From Rheinheimera sp. SA_1 (lineage in GTDB: Bacteria; Pseudomonadota; Gammaproteobacteria; Enterobacterales; Alteromonadaceae), in NCBI RefSeq assembly GCF_001669775.1, contig NZ_LXWK01000016.1:558001-622000 (forward strand): DNA of 64,000 nucleotides. The letters are read 5' to 3'. Below are positions 53,868 through 62,385 of the stretch, in pieces. Below the pieces are notes generated by a model. The model ran no database searches, was not told the DNA's origin, and was given only the letters and a program-made list of their open reading frames with translations. How positions within the stretch are numbered: the first letter of the stretch is position 1; each line of letters starts with the position of its first letter. A program made the position numbers and the translations under genes.

Positions 53868-54010
53868 TATACCCGTCATCCTTGAAGATGCGGGGTTGTT
53901 GCCTTCGCTCGCTCGCCCCAGTCACATAGGACAACTATGCTCCTGGGTCGGGCTGGCGTTCCAGTCTCGTTCCTCGTCGCCTACCCAAATCTTCAATGAT
54001 TTTGGGTATA
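53868..54010 (+). repeat. Dispersed palindromic element, copy 4 (143 bp)
   Basis: It begins TATACCCGTCATCCTTGAAG and ends CTTCAATGATTTTGGGTATA. The middle repeats the CACATAG...CTATG hairpin and CTGGGTCGGGCTGGCGTTCC of copy 1. It fills most of the divergent gap between the REC-EAL and histidine-kinase genes (53766-54070). Promoters for both genes must lie in the remaining stretches or in the element itself. Confidence 0.9.
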
Positions 54011-54070
54011 TACTCACAACACCACACCGCATGATTTGGCACCACACTTTTGGTATTGGCGGAGCTTGGC

Positions 54071-54910
54071 ATGACCACTTCCGAACAGCAAAAGCAGCTT
54101 CTGTTGCAGACTGACCGCATGGCGTCATTAGGCCAATTAGCGGCCGGTATCGCCCATGAGCTCAACAATCCTATTGGCTACATTCTGAGCAACCTTGGCA
54201 GTTTTCAAATCTACCTGGCGGTGTTTAAGCAGTTGATCCGTTTATATCAGACACAGGCACAATGTACACCCGGAACGGCAGAGTTTCTGCAATTGCAGCG
54301 GCAAATCAATGAATTACAACAACAGGAAAATATAGATTTTTTATTGAAGGACTGTGAGGACTTGTTGGCCGATTCAGTGGCTGGCGCCATCCGTATGAAA
54401 GATTTAGTGCTGGATTTGCGCCGTTTTTCTCATCCTGATCATGCAGACATGCAACCAGTGGCATTAATTCCGCTGTTGGAAAGCACCATCCGGCTGGCGC
54501 GCAATGAATTTAAAGCGCATATCCAAATTAAGCGGGATTTTTGTGAGTACGAACCTGTAGTTATCGCACAAGCTGCTGCTTTATCACAAGTTTTTGTCAA
54601 TATGCTGCTTAATGCAGCACAAGCGATTGGACAGGCACAAGGCACCATCCGGATCTCTGTCAGACAAGACAATCATCGGGTGCTAATCGCTGTAGCCGAC
54701 AGTGGACCGGGGATCCGTCAGGAACACCTGCAACAAATTTTTGAGCCGTTTTTCACCACCAAGGATGTTGGTAAAGGCACCGGTCTTGGGCTGTCGATTT
54801 GCCATACCATTGTAAAGCAACATGGCGGCGAGTTAAGCGTGCAACCAACATCGGCGCTGGGTGGCGCCGAATTTTTGTTGAGTTTACCGCAGGCGCCGAC
54901 AGACCGTTGA
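54071..54910 (+). CDS. Sensor-less histidine kinase (HisKA-HATPase)
   Basis: A 279-aa soluble kinase. The phosphorylation box is MASLGQLAAGIAHELNNPIGYI with His 29. The ATPase domain shows the N box (VFVNMLLNAAQAIGQA), G1 (VADSGPGIRQEHL), the F box (IFEPFFTTKDVGKGTGLGLS) and G2 (GGAEFLLSLPQ). A long helix (54-95) separates the H box from a second helix with DSVAGAIRMKDLVLDLRRFS. No membrane helix, PAS or GAF is present, so signal input must come from a partner or by autophosphorylation alone. ATG has GGAG seven bases upstream. It is probably the kinase for the adjacent response regulator. Confidence 0.85.
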   Translation: MTTSEQQKQLLLQTDRMASLGQLAAGIAHELNNPIGYILSNLGSFQIYLAVFKQLIRLYQTQAQCTPGTAEFLQLQRQINELQQQENIDFLLKDCEDLLADSVAGAIRMKDLVLDLRRFSHPDHADMQPVALIPLLESTIRLARNEFKAHIQIKRDFCEYEPVVIAQAAALSQVFVNMLLNAAQAIGQAQGTIRISVRQDNHRVLIAVADSGPGIRQEHLQQIFEPFFTTKDVGKGTGLGLSICHTIVKQHGGELSVQPTSALGGAEFLLSLPQAPTDR

Positions 54911-54916
54911 CGGACT

Positions 54917-55555
54917 TTATTGCGCGTCCGGTTGTTGCTCTGGCGCTGCAGTAATAAACGCCGGTAATGACTGACAATATTGATAAACCCGCCACAAGGT
55001 CGGATATGGCGACATATCGAGGCCAAAACGCAGCGCATTGTAAATTTGCGGGATCAGACATAAATCCGCCCAGGTCACCGTATCACCAAAACAGCAGTTC
55101 CCTGCCTGATGCGCTAAACGAAGCTCAAGTGCCTGGAAACCTTGTTGTAACCAGTGCTGGATCCAATGTAATTTTTGTTGCTCTGACAATTGCAGCGGTC
55201 CGGTTAAATACTGCAATACTCGTAAATTGTTCAGCGGATGAATATCACAGGCAATATCCAAAGTGACTGCCCGAACCTTCATCGCCAACTGCAAATCAGC
55301 CGGTAATAAGGCTGGCTGTGGCTGTTTGATTTCAAGGTATTCCAGAATGGCCAACGACTGATTTAATGTCAGATCGCCATCGACTAAAGTGGGCACTAAC
55401 TGTGACGGATTCAGCGATTTATATTCTGGAAGCCTTTGTTGCCCACCATCTTTTAACAGATGAACATAGTGCATATCGGCAGGCATACCTTTGAATGCCA
55501 AAGCAATCCGGACCCGGTAGGCTGCGGAAGATCGCCAGTAACTATAAAACTCCAT
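54917..55555 (-). CDS. maiA: Maleylacetoacetate isomerase (zeta-class GST) MaiA
   Basis: A 212-aa glutathione S-transferase of the zeta class that isomerises maleylacetoacetate to fumarylacetoacetate. The active-site Ser motif is YWRSSAAYRVRIALAFKG, followed by LNPSQLVPTLVDGDLTLNQSLAILEYL (thioredoxin-like domain end), and the C-terminal domain has VTLDIACDIHPLNNLRVLQYL and VTWADLCLIPQIYNALRF. The ATG has AAGGAG upstream. A terminator stands between it and fahA, so it has its own promoter. Confidence 0.95.
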   Translation of the reverse strand: MEFYSYWRSSAAYRVRIALAFKGMPADMHYVHLLKDGGQQRLPEYKSLNPSQLVPTLVDGDLTLNQSLAILEYLEIKQPQPALLPADLQLAMKVRAVTLDIACDIHPLNNLRVLQYLTGPLQLSEQQKLHWIQHWLQQGFQALELRLAHQAGNCCFGDTVTWADLCLIPQIYNALRFGLDMSPYPTLWRVYQYCQSLPAFITAAPEQQPDAQ

Positions 55556-55637
55556 GAAAAAGCTCCTTAAACACTAGTGAGAACATACGGCTTTTTGAAT
55601 AGTGTGGCACAAGGAAACGAATGCTTGCGCCTGATAG

Positions 55638-55668
55638 CAAAAGGCCGCCAAATTCTGGCAGCCTTTTG
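55638..55668 (-). terminator. Rho-independent terminator after the hppD-hmgA-fahA operon
   Basis: On the minus strand AAAAGGCTGCCA and TGGCGGCCTTTT pair with one mismatch or wobble (stem of about 11 bp) around GAATT. The final T-run supports termination of fahA transcripts. Confidence 0.85.
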
Positions 55669-55699
55669 TTATATAACTTACTAACCTAAACGCGGCGAA

Positions 55700-56719
55700 T
55701 TATGGTGCTTGATAAGCAACCACTTGCTGATCAATAGCGCCAAAAATACTTTTGCCTTCAGCGTCCAGCATTTCCAGCCGGATCCGGTCACCAAACTTCA
55801 TAAAACCTGTCGCCGGTTTGCCATCACGAATGGTTTCAATCATCCGGACTTCAGCAATACAGCTATAACCTAAACCGCCTTCGTCGATTGACGTGCCGTA
55901 TTCAGTGCCTTGTTTATTTGACACTGTACCCGAGCCAATCACCGCACCAGCGCCTAAATTACGGGTCTTCGCCGCATGCGCCACCAACTGACCAAAGTCG
56001 AAGGTCATGTCAACGCCGGCATTAGGTTTTCCAAACAACTTGCCATTTAAATGCGAAATCAGCGGTAAATGCAGTTTAGCATCCTGCCAATGGCTGCCAA
56101 GCTCTTCCGGCGTCACTGCAACCGGGCTAAAAGCCGAGGCAGGTTTAGACTGGAAAAAACCAAAACCTTTGGCCAGTTCGTTTGGAATAAGGCCGCGCAG
56201 CGACACATCATTCACCAGCATCACCAGCCGGATTTGTTTGCGTGCTTGTTCCGGGGTTGAAGCCATTGCCACATCACCGGTAATTACCGCCACTTCACCT
56301 TCAAAATCAATGCCGTATTCTTCGCTGACCACTTCGACGTTATCACGTGGTCCGATAAAATCGTCCGAGCCGCCCTGGTACATCAATGGATCAGTCCAGA
56401 AACTTGGTGGCATTTCAGAGTTACGGGCGCGGCGGACCAGTTCAACATGATTGACATATGCACTGCCATCCGCCCATTGGTAAGCGCGCGGCAACGGTGA
56501 TTCGCAATCTTGTTCGTTAAATACAAACTCATCCTGCACAGTACCGTGGTTTAATCCCTGATACACTTCGGCTAATGCCGGTGCCAGACTTGACCAATGA
56601 TCCAGCACATATTGCATGGTTGCCGCGATTTGTGGCACTGCCACTGATTTTTTCAGGTCACGGCTCACCACGACCAATTTGCCATCACGGCTGCCATTTT
56701 TCAGACTGGCTAATTTCAT
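55700..56719 (-). CDS. fahA: Fumarylacetoacetate hydrolase
   Basis: A 339-aa FAH-fold enzyme that splits fumarylacetoacetate to fumarate and acetoacetate. Metal-binding acids appear in YGIDFEGEVAVI and IRLVMLVNDVSLR; the fold is also seen in PRAYQWADGSAYVNHVELV and GAVIGSGTVSNKQGTEYG. The ligand Asp (D-F-E-G-E) and K (N-K-Q-G-T) regions are intact. The ATG has GGATCAGTAGTA upstream. It follows hmgA by 59 bases. Confidence 0.94.
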   Translation of the reverse strand: MKLASLKNGSRDGKLVVVSRDLKKSVAVPQIAATMQYVLDHWSSLAPALAEVYQGLNHGTVQDEFVFNEQDCESPLPRAYQWADGSAYVNHVELVRRARNSEMPPSFWTDPLMYQGGSDDFIGPRDNVEVVSEEYGIDFEGEVAVITGDVAMASTPEQARKQIRLVMLVNDVSLRGLIPNELAKGFGFFQSKPASAFSPVAVTPEELGSHWQDAKLHLPLISHLNGKLFGKPNAGVDMTFDFGQLVAHAAKTRNLGAGAVIGSGTVSNKQGTEYGTSIDEGGLGYSCIAEVRMIETIRDGKPATGFMKFGDRIRLEMLDAEGKSIFGAIDQQVVAYQAP

Positions 56720-56778
56720 TACTACTGATCCTTAAACAAGGGCCGCAGCTGTCGTTGTGTTGTCAGCTGCACCGCCAA

Positions 56779-57924
56779 TTAAACTGATGTTGCCGGTTTG
56801 ATTTTCCAGCTGTTGACATAATCCGGATTTTCGGTGGTTTCGGCTGCAGATCCTACTTCCAGCGAGTCACGGGTATCGAGCATCACCGCTACTTCGTCGG
56901 TAAATTTTTTCCGATATTCCCGCCCGGCCTGGAAAGCTTTCGGGTGCGGACCATGGGTGAAACCAGCCGGATGGAACGTCACCATGCCACGCTCGATATT
57001 GTCGCGACTGAAAAAGTCGCCGGCATGGTAAAACAGCACTTCATCATAATCGTCATTGTTATGATAAAACGGCACTTTTAACGCACCAGGGTCGCTTTCA
57101 ATGGGTCGTGGCACAAAGGTACAAACCACAAAACGCTGCGCAACAAAAGTGGTATGCGCTGAAGGTGGTAAATGATACCGATGGCTCATCAAAGGCCGGA
57201 TATCGCGCCAGTTGATGCGGATCACGCTTAAATCGCCATGCCAACCAATCGCATCCAGCGGATTAAACGGGAACGTCACTGTCGACACTTTATTGTGACG
57301 TTTTATCTGCACCGAAGTCGGGTTTTCACTGTATTGCGCCTGAAAAGCCGCATCGATTTTTGGTGTATCGAGCATCGCTGCATCAAAAATCGCATGATTG
57401 CCGACCAAGCCTTTTTCTGGCAACTGATACGAATCGTTGGTCGCTTCAATCATCAGCACAAATAATGGCTCGTTTGGCACTAACCGCCACATGGTCGAAC
57501 GTGGGATCACCACGTAATCACCATCGCGCAGGGTTAAATGGCCATAATCGCAATAAAGCTCAGCACTGCCTTCATGAATAAACAGCAGATCGTCACCATC
57601 AGCGTTACGCACCAGATAGTCCATCGGCGCAGTCAAACGCCAGGTGCGCATTTTACAATGGGCATTGTGCAGTAAATCCGGCACCGCCCAAGGAGAATTG
57701 GCCTGATCTTCACCGATGTTATTGAAGTTAAATAACCGCGGCCGCAGTGGCCCCTGCCAGTCACTCCAGCCGGTTGGCGCATGGGTATGATGTAAGTGAG
57801 TCGCCGGACCAAAAAAGCCACTGCGCCCTACTTCACGTTCATAAATGGCCTGCTCCGGAAAATCTGCGTGCGCCTGACGTGATACATCACCTTCTTTTAA
57901 CGGAAATGACACCCATTTACGCAT
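56779..57924 (-). CDS. hmgA: Homogentisate 1,2-dioxygenase HmgA
   Basis: A 381-aa non-haem iron dioxygenase that opens the homogentisate ring to maleylacetoacetate. The cupin fold is seen in YLVRNADGDDLLFIHEGSAELYCDYGHL and the Fe ligands are in the C-terminal NNDDYDEVLFYHAGDFFSRDN and TFHPAGFTHGPHPKAF (His-Glu-His type). ATG lies within the last eight bases of hppD, so translation is coupled. HmgA and HppD together determine whether homogentisate, a pyomelanin precursor, can accumulate. Confidence 0.95.
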   Translation of the reverse strand: MRKWVSFPLKEGDVSRQAHADFPEQAIYEREVGRSGFFGPATHLHHTHAPTGWSDWQGPLRPRLFNFNNIGEDQANSPWAVPDLLHNAHCKMRTWRLTAPMDYLVRNADGDDLLFIHEGSAELYCDYGHLTLRDGDYVVIPRSTMWRLVPNEPLFVLMIEATNDSYQLPEKGLVGNHAIFDAAMLDTPKIDAAFQAQYSENPTSVQIKRHNKVSTVTFPFNPLDAIGWHGDLSVIRINWRDIRPLMSHRYHLPPSAHTTFVAQRFVVCTFVPRPIESDPGALKVPFYHNNDDYDEVLFYHAGDFFSRDNIERGMVTFHPAGFTHGPHPKAFQAGREYRKKFTDEVAVMLDTRDSLEVGSAAETTENPDYVNSWKIKPATSV

Positions 57925-58990
57925 CGGCTAATACTCCACGACGGATTTGATCTTCTTCAATCGATTCAAACAACGCTTTAAAATTACCTTCGCCAAAGCC
58001 TTCATTGCCTTTGCGCTGAATAATTTCAAAGAATACCGGACCGATCACTGTTTTGGTGAAAATCTGTAGCAAAATGCCATCTTTTTCCGGTGCGCCGTCA
58101 ATCAGAATGCGTAGTTCACGCAGCATGTCGGTATCTTCGGTATGACCGACGACCCGGCTGTTAACCTTGTTGTAATAAGTATCCGGTGTTGGCATAAATT
58201 CCATACCGCGGGCACGTAATGTACGAACCGTTTCGTAAATGTTTTCCGTGGTTAAAGCGATATGCTGAATGCCTTCGCCTTTGTATTCACGGATGAACTC
58301 TTCAATTTGTGATTTATCATCAGAAGATTCGTTAATCGGAATACGGATTTTGCCACAAGGTGCGGTCATGGCACGCGACACCAGACCCGTCAGTTTGCCT
58401 TCGATATCAAAATAACGGATTTCGCGGAAGTTACCGATTTTCTCGTAAAAACCTGACCAGACATTCATATTGCCGCGACGGACGTTGTGCGTTAAATGGT
58501 CCAATACTTCCAGGCCTACGCCATGCGCAGCCATTTGGGTTTGCCAGTTTTCGTAAAATTTAAAATCTACATCGTACACAGAGCTTTGACCATAACGGTC
58601 TACGAAGTACAGCAGACTGCTGCCAATGCCGTATACCGCAGGGATATTCAGCTCCATTGGGCCAATTTGATTTTTGTATTCTTTAGCGCCGTTTTCGGTA
58701 GCATGTTTTAACGCGGCGGCCGCATCTTTAACCCGGAACGCCATCGCGCAGACGCTTGGGCCGTGAGTGCGTGCAAATTCTTCGGCCTGAGAGTTGGGTT
58801 CGCCATTGACGATAAAATTAACGTCGCCTTGTTTGTATAACCAGGCTTGCTTGGAGCGGTGTTGGGCAACTTCGGTAAAACCAAGAGAGACAAACAACTG
58901 TTTTAACTTGTTGATGCCCTCTGCGTCAGCAGCAGTGTATTCAACAAACTCAAAACCATCGGTTCCTAACGGATTAATAGGATCAAACAT
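57917..58990 (-). CDS. hppD: 4-hydroxyphenylpyruvate dioxygenase HppD
   Basis: A 357-aa VOC-fold enzyme that makes homogentisate. Iron ligands: His in LDHLTHNVRRGNM, His in GIQHIALTTENIY, and Glu in VFFEIIQRKGN. Other family marks are FEFVEYTAAD and VGHTEDTDMLRELRILIDG. ATG with GGAG seven bases upstream. Upstream, within 218 bases of the tyrR gene, there is a TyrR-box-like site and a palindrome. Confidence 0.96.
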   Translation of the reverse strand: MFDPINPLGTDGFEFVEYTAADAEGINKLKQLFVSLGFTEVAQHRSKQAWLYKQGDVNFIVNGEPNSQAEEFARTHGPSVCAMAFRVKDAAAALKHATENGAKEYKNQIGPMELNIPAVYGIGSSLLYFVDRYGQSSVYDVDFKFYENWQTQMAAHGVGLEVLDHLTHNVRRGNMNVWSGFYEKIGNFREIRYFDIEGKLTGLVSRAMTAPCGKIRIPINESSDDKSQIEEFIREYKGEGIQHIALTTENIYETVRTLRARGMEFMPTPDTYYNKVNSRVVGHTEDTDMLRELRILIDGAPEKDGILLQIFTKTVIGPVFFEIIQRKGNEGFGEGNFKALFESIEEDQIRRGVLADA

Positions 58991-59083
58991 CAGCAGACTC
59001 CAAACATAAATAGTTGTTTTGTGACTGATATCTTGAGCTGTTTGGCTAAAAAAGGAAGGGTCGTGGCTAACATGATGCTAACA

Positions 59084-59105
59084 GTTCAAAACTGCCGTTT
59101 TGTAC
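59084..59105. promoter_or_regulatory. Palindromic operator candidate upstream of hppD
   Basis: GTTCAAAAC and GTTTTGTAC flank TGCC: eight of nine positions pair (only T/T is off). It lies about 95-115 bases before the hppD ATG and overlaps the TyrR-like box next to it. The protein that would bind it is unknown. Confidence 0.5.
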
Positions 59106-59118
59106 AATTAACTATACG
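59101..59118. promoter_or_regulatory. TyrR-box-like site upstream of hppD
   Basis: TGTACA-ATTAAC-TATACG agrees with the E. coli TyrR consensus TGTAAA-N6-TTTACA at nine of twelve fixed positions. It lies about 110-128 bases upstream of the hppD ATG. Agreement is moderate. Confidence 0.4.
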
Positions 59119-59144
59119 AAAGATGCTATTTACCTAAAACCTGC

Positions 59145-59178
59145 TAAAAAAGCCCCGGATCGGTAGATCTTAGGGGCT
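59145..59178 (-). terminator. Rho-independent terminator of tyrR
   Basis: On the minus strand AGCCCC pairs with GGGGCT, with GATC and GATC inside the loop able to extend the stem, followed by six T. It lies about 30 bases after the tyrR stop and separates tyrR from hppD. Confidence 0.8.
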
Positions 59179-59208
59179 ATTTAGTACAACTAACCGCACA
59201 AAGCGTAG

Positions 59209-60771
59209 TTAAATTTTTACACTCTTACGATTAATGCCGTATTCACGCAATTTATTGGCGACGGCGGTATGACTAAGCCCAAGTTTTTTCGCCAATTGCC
59301 GCGAGCTTGGATAAGCCGGAAACAGTTTACGCAGCAAATTTGCTTCAAATCTTTTGACCGCTTCATCTAAGGTGCCATCAAAGTCTTTTTCCAGATAACC
59401 AAAATCATTGGTGTAGCTTGGCAGCTGTAGCTGTTCTTTATCGAGTTCATATCCTTCAAGCAAGGTCACAGCTCGGTATAACGCATTTTCCAGCTGCCGG
59501 ACATTGCCAGGCCACGGATATTGCTGCACAAACTGGGCACAGGTTTCGGTCATTCTCGGCGCTTTTCGCCCCAACCTTGCTGAAAACCGGCTGATAAAAT
59601 ATTCGCTAAGCGGCACGATATCCTGCTTACGATCACGCAGCGGCGGCAACGCCAGCGTCAGGACATTAAGCCGGTAGTACAAATCTTCGCGAAACTTACC
59701 TTCCTGCACCAAGCCAGGTAAATCTTTTTGAGTGGTACAAATCACCCGTACATCAACTCGCACTTCATTTTCATCGGCAATACGCCGAAAACTGCCGTCC
59801 TGCAAAAACCTTAGTAATTTTGTTTGCAACTCGCGGGACATCTCTCCCACTTCATCCAAAAACACCGTGCCTTTGTTGGCTTGCTCAAAAATGCCTTTTT
59901 TCCCTTCAACAGTTCCTGGAAAGGCATTTGGGCCGTAGCCAAATAATTCAGATTCAGCGACATTGTCGGGCATCGCGGCAATGTTCACCGCTAAAAATGG
60001 TTTGCCAGCCCGACTACTTCCGCCATGACAAGCCCGCGCCAACAGTTCTTTGCCGGTACCGGTTTCACCCATAATTAAAATAGGCGCGTCCAGCTGCGCC
60101 ATTTTTTTAGCTTCGCGCACCACTTTTCGCATCACATTGCTATTGGCGTGCAGACTGTTGAAACTTTCTTGATCGCCTTTTTTAAACACTACCATCTGCT
60201 CGCCAAGCCGGCTTTCAGATTTTAAGTTGATCACAGCACCTGCCAGAGTTTCATGGCCAGAATCGTCCGGCACCATGACTGGCAACACGTCAGCGATAAA
60301 TCTTTTGCCATGAATTTCAAAACGACGGGTTTGCGCCAGCACGTCATCACTTTCCAGCCAGCGCAGAAAATTAAAACCTTTGACCATATTCGCCAGCGAC
60401 TGGCCAAGAATGTCTTCTGATGCTACCGATAAAGCTTGTAATGCAGCGTCGTTAATAATAGTGACATTGGCTTTGGTATCGATGGCGATCACACCATCCG
60501 GCAGCGTTTTCAGCAGCGTTGACAGCTCGTTGTGTTCACGTTCTGAAGGTAAAAAAGAGGTGGTTCTGACATCGTCAACCCCAGGAATACGGCGGATTTT
60601 CGCCATAAGTTCCTGAAATTTTTCAAAATCAATTCCCGGAAATGCCACATACATCCGACCAAGCAATGGGTCGACTTCAATGCCACGTAAATCAATCTGG
60701 TAGTGCACCAGAATATTCAGAACTTCCTGAGCTATACCAACCCTGTCCTGACAATGGATCTCTAAACGCAT
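59209..60771 (-). CDS. tyrR: Transcriptional regulator TyrR
   Basis: A 520-aa regulator of aromatic amino-acid genes. Order: ACT domain (MRLEIHCQDRVGIAQEVLNIL), PAS domain (about 78-190), AAA+ domain with Walker A GETGTGKELLARACHGGS and Walker B GTVFLDEVGEMS, and C-terminal Fis-type helix-turn-helix (SSRQLAKKLGLSHTAVANKLREYGI). The sigma-54 contact loop GAFTGA is replaced by PNAFPGT, as expected for TyrR, which works with sigma-70. Start: ATG 60771 fits the family best; an ATG at 60807 without a ribosome site is the alternative. Beside it are phhB and hppD, its likely targets. Confidence 0.95.
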   Translation of the reverse strand: MRLEIHCQDRVGIAQEVLNILVHYQIDLRGIEVDPLLGRMYVAFPGIDFEKFQELMAKIRRIPGVDDVRTTSFLPSEREHNELSTLLKTLPDGVIAIDTKANVTIINDAALQALSVASEDILGQSLANMVKGFNFLRWLESDDVLAQTRRFEIHGKRFIADVLPVMVPDDSGHETLAGAVINLKSESRLGEQMVVFKKGDQESFNSLHANSNVMRKVVREAKKMAQLDAPILIMGETGTGKELLARACHGGSSRAGKPFLAVNIAAMPDNVAESELFGYGPNAFPGTVEGKKGIFEQANKGTVFLDEVGEMSRELQTKLLRFLQDGSFRRIADENEVRVDVRVICTTQKDLPGLVQEGKFREDLYYRLNVLTLALPPLRDRKQDIVPLSEYFISRFSARLGRKAPRMTETCAQFVQQYPWPGNVRQLENALYRAVTLLEGYELDKEQLQLPSYTNDFGYLEKDFDGTLDEAVKRFEANLLRKLFPAYPSSRQLAKKLGLSHTAVANKLREYGINRKSVKI

Positions 60772-60954
60772 CGCCTCACGCACCTTTTCCTGATGGGTTT
60801 GAGGCATGATACGGCACTTTTAGCCGTCGATACCAGTGCTTTTTGTAAACTTTTGTGAACAAGTTACCGTTTTGCAATTGAAGCGCTTACAAAATCAGCC
60901 AACGCTACCAGGCAGATTGCCAGCGAACTTGGTGTCGCTTTGAACCTGCAAAAA

Positions 60955-60985
60955 GTAAAAAGGCCGCCGCAGCAGCCTTTTCTAT
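60955..60985 (-). terminator. Rho-independent terminator after phhB
   Basis: On the minus strand AAAAGGCTGC and GCGGCCTTTT form a 10-bp stem with a G-T pair and a TGCG loop, followed by a T-rich tract. It is 25 bases after the phhB stop. The remaining gap to tyrR (60772-60954) holds only its presumed promoter. Confidence 0.85.
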
Positions 60986-61009
60986 TTTAAAGACATTTTT
61001 GCAACCGGC

Positions 61010-61351
61010 TTATTCTGCCAGCAAGGTGTCGGTTTTAGCCGCACAAATAAAATCGTTTTTATGCAGACCTTTAATTGAATGTGACCACCAGGTCACGGTC
61101 AGTTTGCCCCATTCCAGCAGCAATGCCGGATGATGACCTTCTGCTTCAGCCAACTCGGCAACTTTATTATGAAAAGCCCAGGCCAGTTTAAAATTCTTAA
61201 ATTTATAACTGCGTTCCAATTGCAAAATGCCGTCTCGAACCACCGGCGTCCAATCCGGGATCTGACGCATCAGTGTGGGTAATTCTTCATCAGAAACTCT
61301 TGGTGCATCGGCACGGCAGGCTTCACATTTCATTACAGCTAATTCAGTCAT
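61010..61351 (-). CDS. phhB: Pterin-4a-carbinolamine dehydratase PhhB
   Basis: A 113-aa enzyme that recycles the pterin cofactor of phenylalanine hydroxylase. The family core is [55 protein letters not shown], with the catalytic His pair in EGHHP and a third in WWSHS. Two N-terminal Cys (K-C-E-A-C) are an extra. ATG with GAGA before it. It follows phhA by 95 bases and ends in a terminator. Confidence 0.94.
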   Translation of the reverse strand: MTELAVMKCEACRADAPRVSDEELPTLMRQIPDWTPVVRDGILQLERSYKFKNFKLAWAFHNKVAELAEAEGHHPALLLEWGKLTVTWWSHSIKGLHKNDFICAAKTDTLLAE

Positions 61352-61446
61352 GTTTATTCTCAGTTTCTTAAAATCAGGATTTAACAAGGTTAGGCGGCAA
61401 ACAATTCGGGCATATCCGATTAAACTTCGGCAACTACCCCCATCGG

Positions 61447-62238
61447 CTAACTGGCTTTTTTCTGTTTGGGTGGAAACTTTGGCGCGTGTAAGCCAAGACT
61501 TTTCGCAGTCTGCACTAATGCCATTAAATCCATCTGTGCTATTTCAAACAGATCATGAATTTTTTCAATTTTAAAATAAGCTGGCTGCATAATATCGATG
61601 CGATATGGCGTTCGTAGTACCTCAACAACATCCAGCATATGACGCTCGGGAATGTCTGAATGCATCGCATACTGCGTTTCACCCGGTGAGGATAAAATGC
61701 CACCGCCATAGATCCGTAGACCTTCTGGTGTTTGCATCAGGCCAAATTCAATAGTGAACCAGTACAACCTGGCCAGATATACGCGGTCTTCTTTGCTTGC
61801 GGCTAAACCTAACTTACCGTAAATGTGGGTAAATTCAGCAAAATCAGGGTTGGTGAGCATAGCGCAATGGCCGAAAATTTCGTGGAAAATGTCCGGTTCC
61901 TGCAAATAATCAAATTCTTCTTTGCTGCGGATAAAGGTCGCGACCGGAAATTTTTTATTGGCCAGCAACTCAAAAAAGCGATCGAAGCTGATGAGTGCGG
62001 GAACTTCGGCACATTCCCAACCTGTAGTGGCGCGCAGCACTTTGCTGACTTCTTCCAGTTGCGGAATGCGATCTAAAGGTAATTTTAACTTGTCTAAACC
62101 GGCCATATATTCATCACAGGCTTTGCCGGAAATACAGGACAACTGACGGGCGATTAACTCACTCCAAATGGCATTTTCTTCATCGCTCCATGCGATAAAA
62201 CCATGCTCGTCGGACTGCTTCGAGACATAATTACTCAT
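61447..62238 (-). CDS. phhA: Phenylalanine 4-monooxygenase PhhA
   Basis: A 263-aa bacterial-type (catalytic core only) tetrahydropterin hydroxylase that makes tyrosine from phenylalanine. The iron-binding [10 protein letters not shown] holds His 119 and His 124; the third ligand Glu is in FTIEFGLM. Other marks are [21 protein letters not shown], and a C-terminal [14 protein letters not shown]-type segment ([19 protein letters not shown]). ATG with AGG eight bases upstream. It is preceded by a structured leader and a TyrR-box-like site. Confidence 0.96.
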   Translation of the reverse strand: MSNYVSKQSDEHGFIAWSDEENAIWSELIARQLSCISGKACDEYMAGLDKLKLPLDRIPQLEEVSKVLRATTGWECAEVPALISFDRFFELLANKKFPVATFIRSKEEFDYLQEPDIFHEIFGHCAMLTNPDFAEFTHIYGKLGLAASKEDRVYLARLYWFTIEFGLMQTPEGLRIYGGGILSSPGETQYAMHSDIPERHMLDVVEVLRTPYRIDIMQPAYFKIEKIHDLFEIAQMDLMALVQTAKSLGLHAPKFPPKQKKAS

Positions 62239-62294
62239 AACGACAACCTGTTGAAAATTGGGTAGCCTGCAGCTCTGACGGCCGGGCTTTGATG

Positions 62295-62322
62295 GCCGGA
62301 TCCTAGATGATTGAGATCCGGC
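62295..62322 (-). promoter_or_regulatory. Hairpin in the phhA leader
   Basis: GCCGGATC at 62295-62302 pairs exactly with GATCCGGC at 62315-62322, leaving a 12-base loop; no T-run follows on the minus strand. A second, shorter GGCC...GGCC pairing lies between this stem and the phhA start. Confidence 0.55.
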
Positions 62323-62358
62323 TGTTAATCACCTACGCCAAATTGGCCTTGGTATAAA

Positions 62359-62376
62359 TGTAATTATTTTTGTACA
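62359..62376. promoter_or_regulatory. TyrR-box-like site upstream of phhA
   Basis: TGTAAT-TATTTT-TGTACA matches TGTAAA-N6-TTTACA at ten of twelve fixed positions. It lies about 120 bases before the phhA start codon and just after the megL stop. It is the best TyrR-like site in the window. Confidence 0.6.
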
Positions 62377-62385
62377 GGCAATCAC

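Noticed and set aside
59209-60771. Sigma-54-dependent activation by the AAA+ regulator next to hppD
   Set aside because: The GAFTGA loop is absent and no GG-N10-GC type promoter was seen upstream of hppD or phhA, consistent with TyrR.
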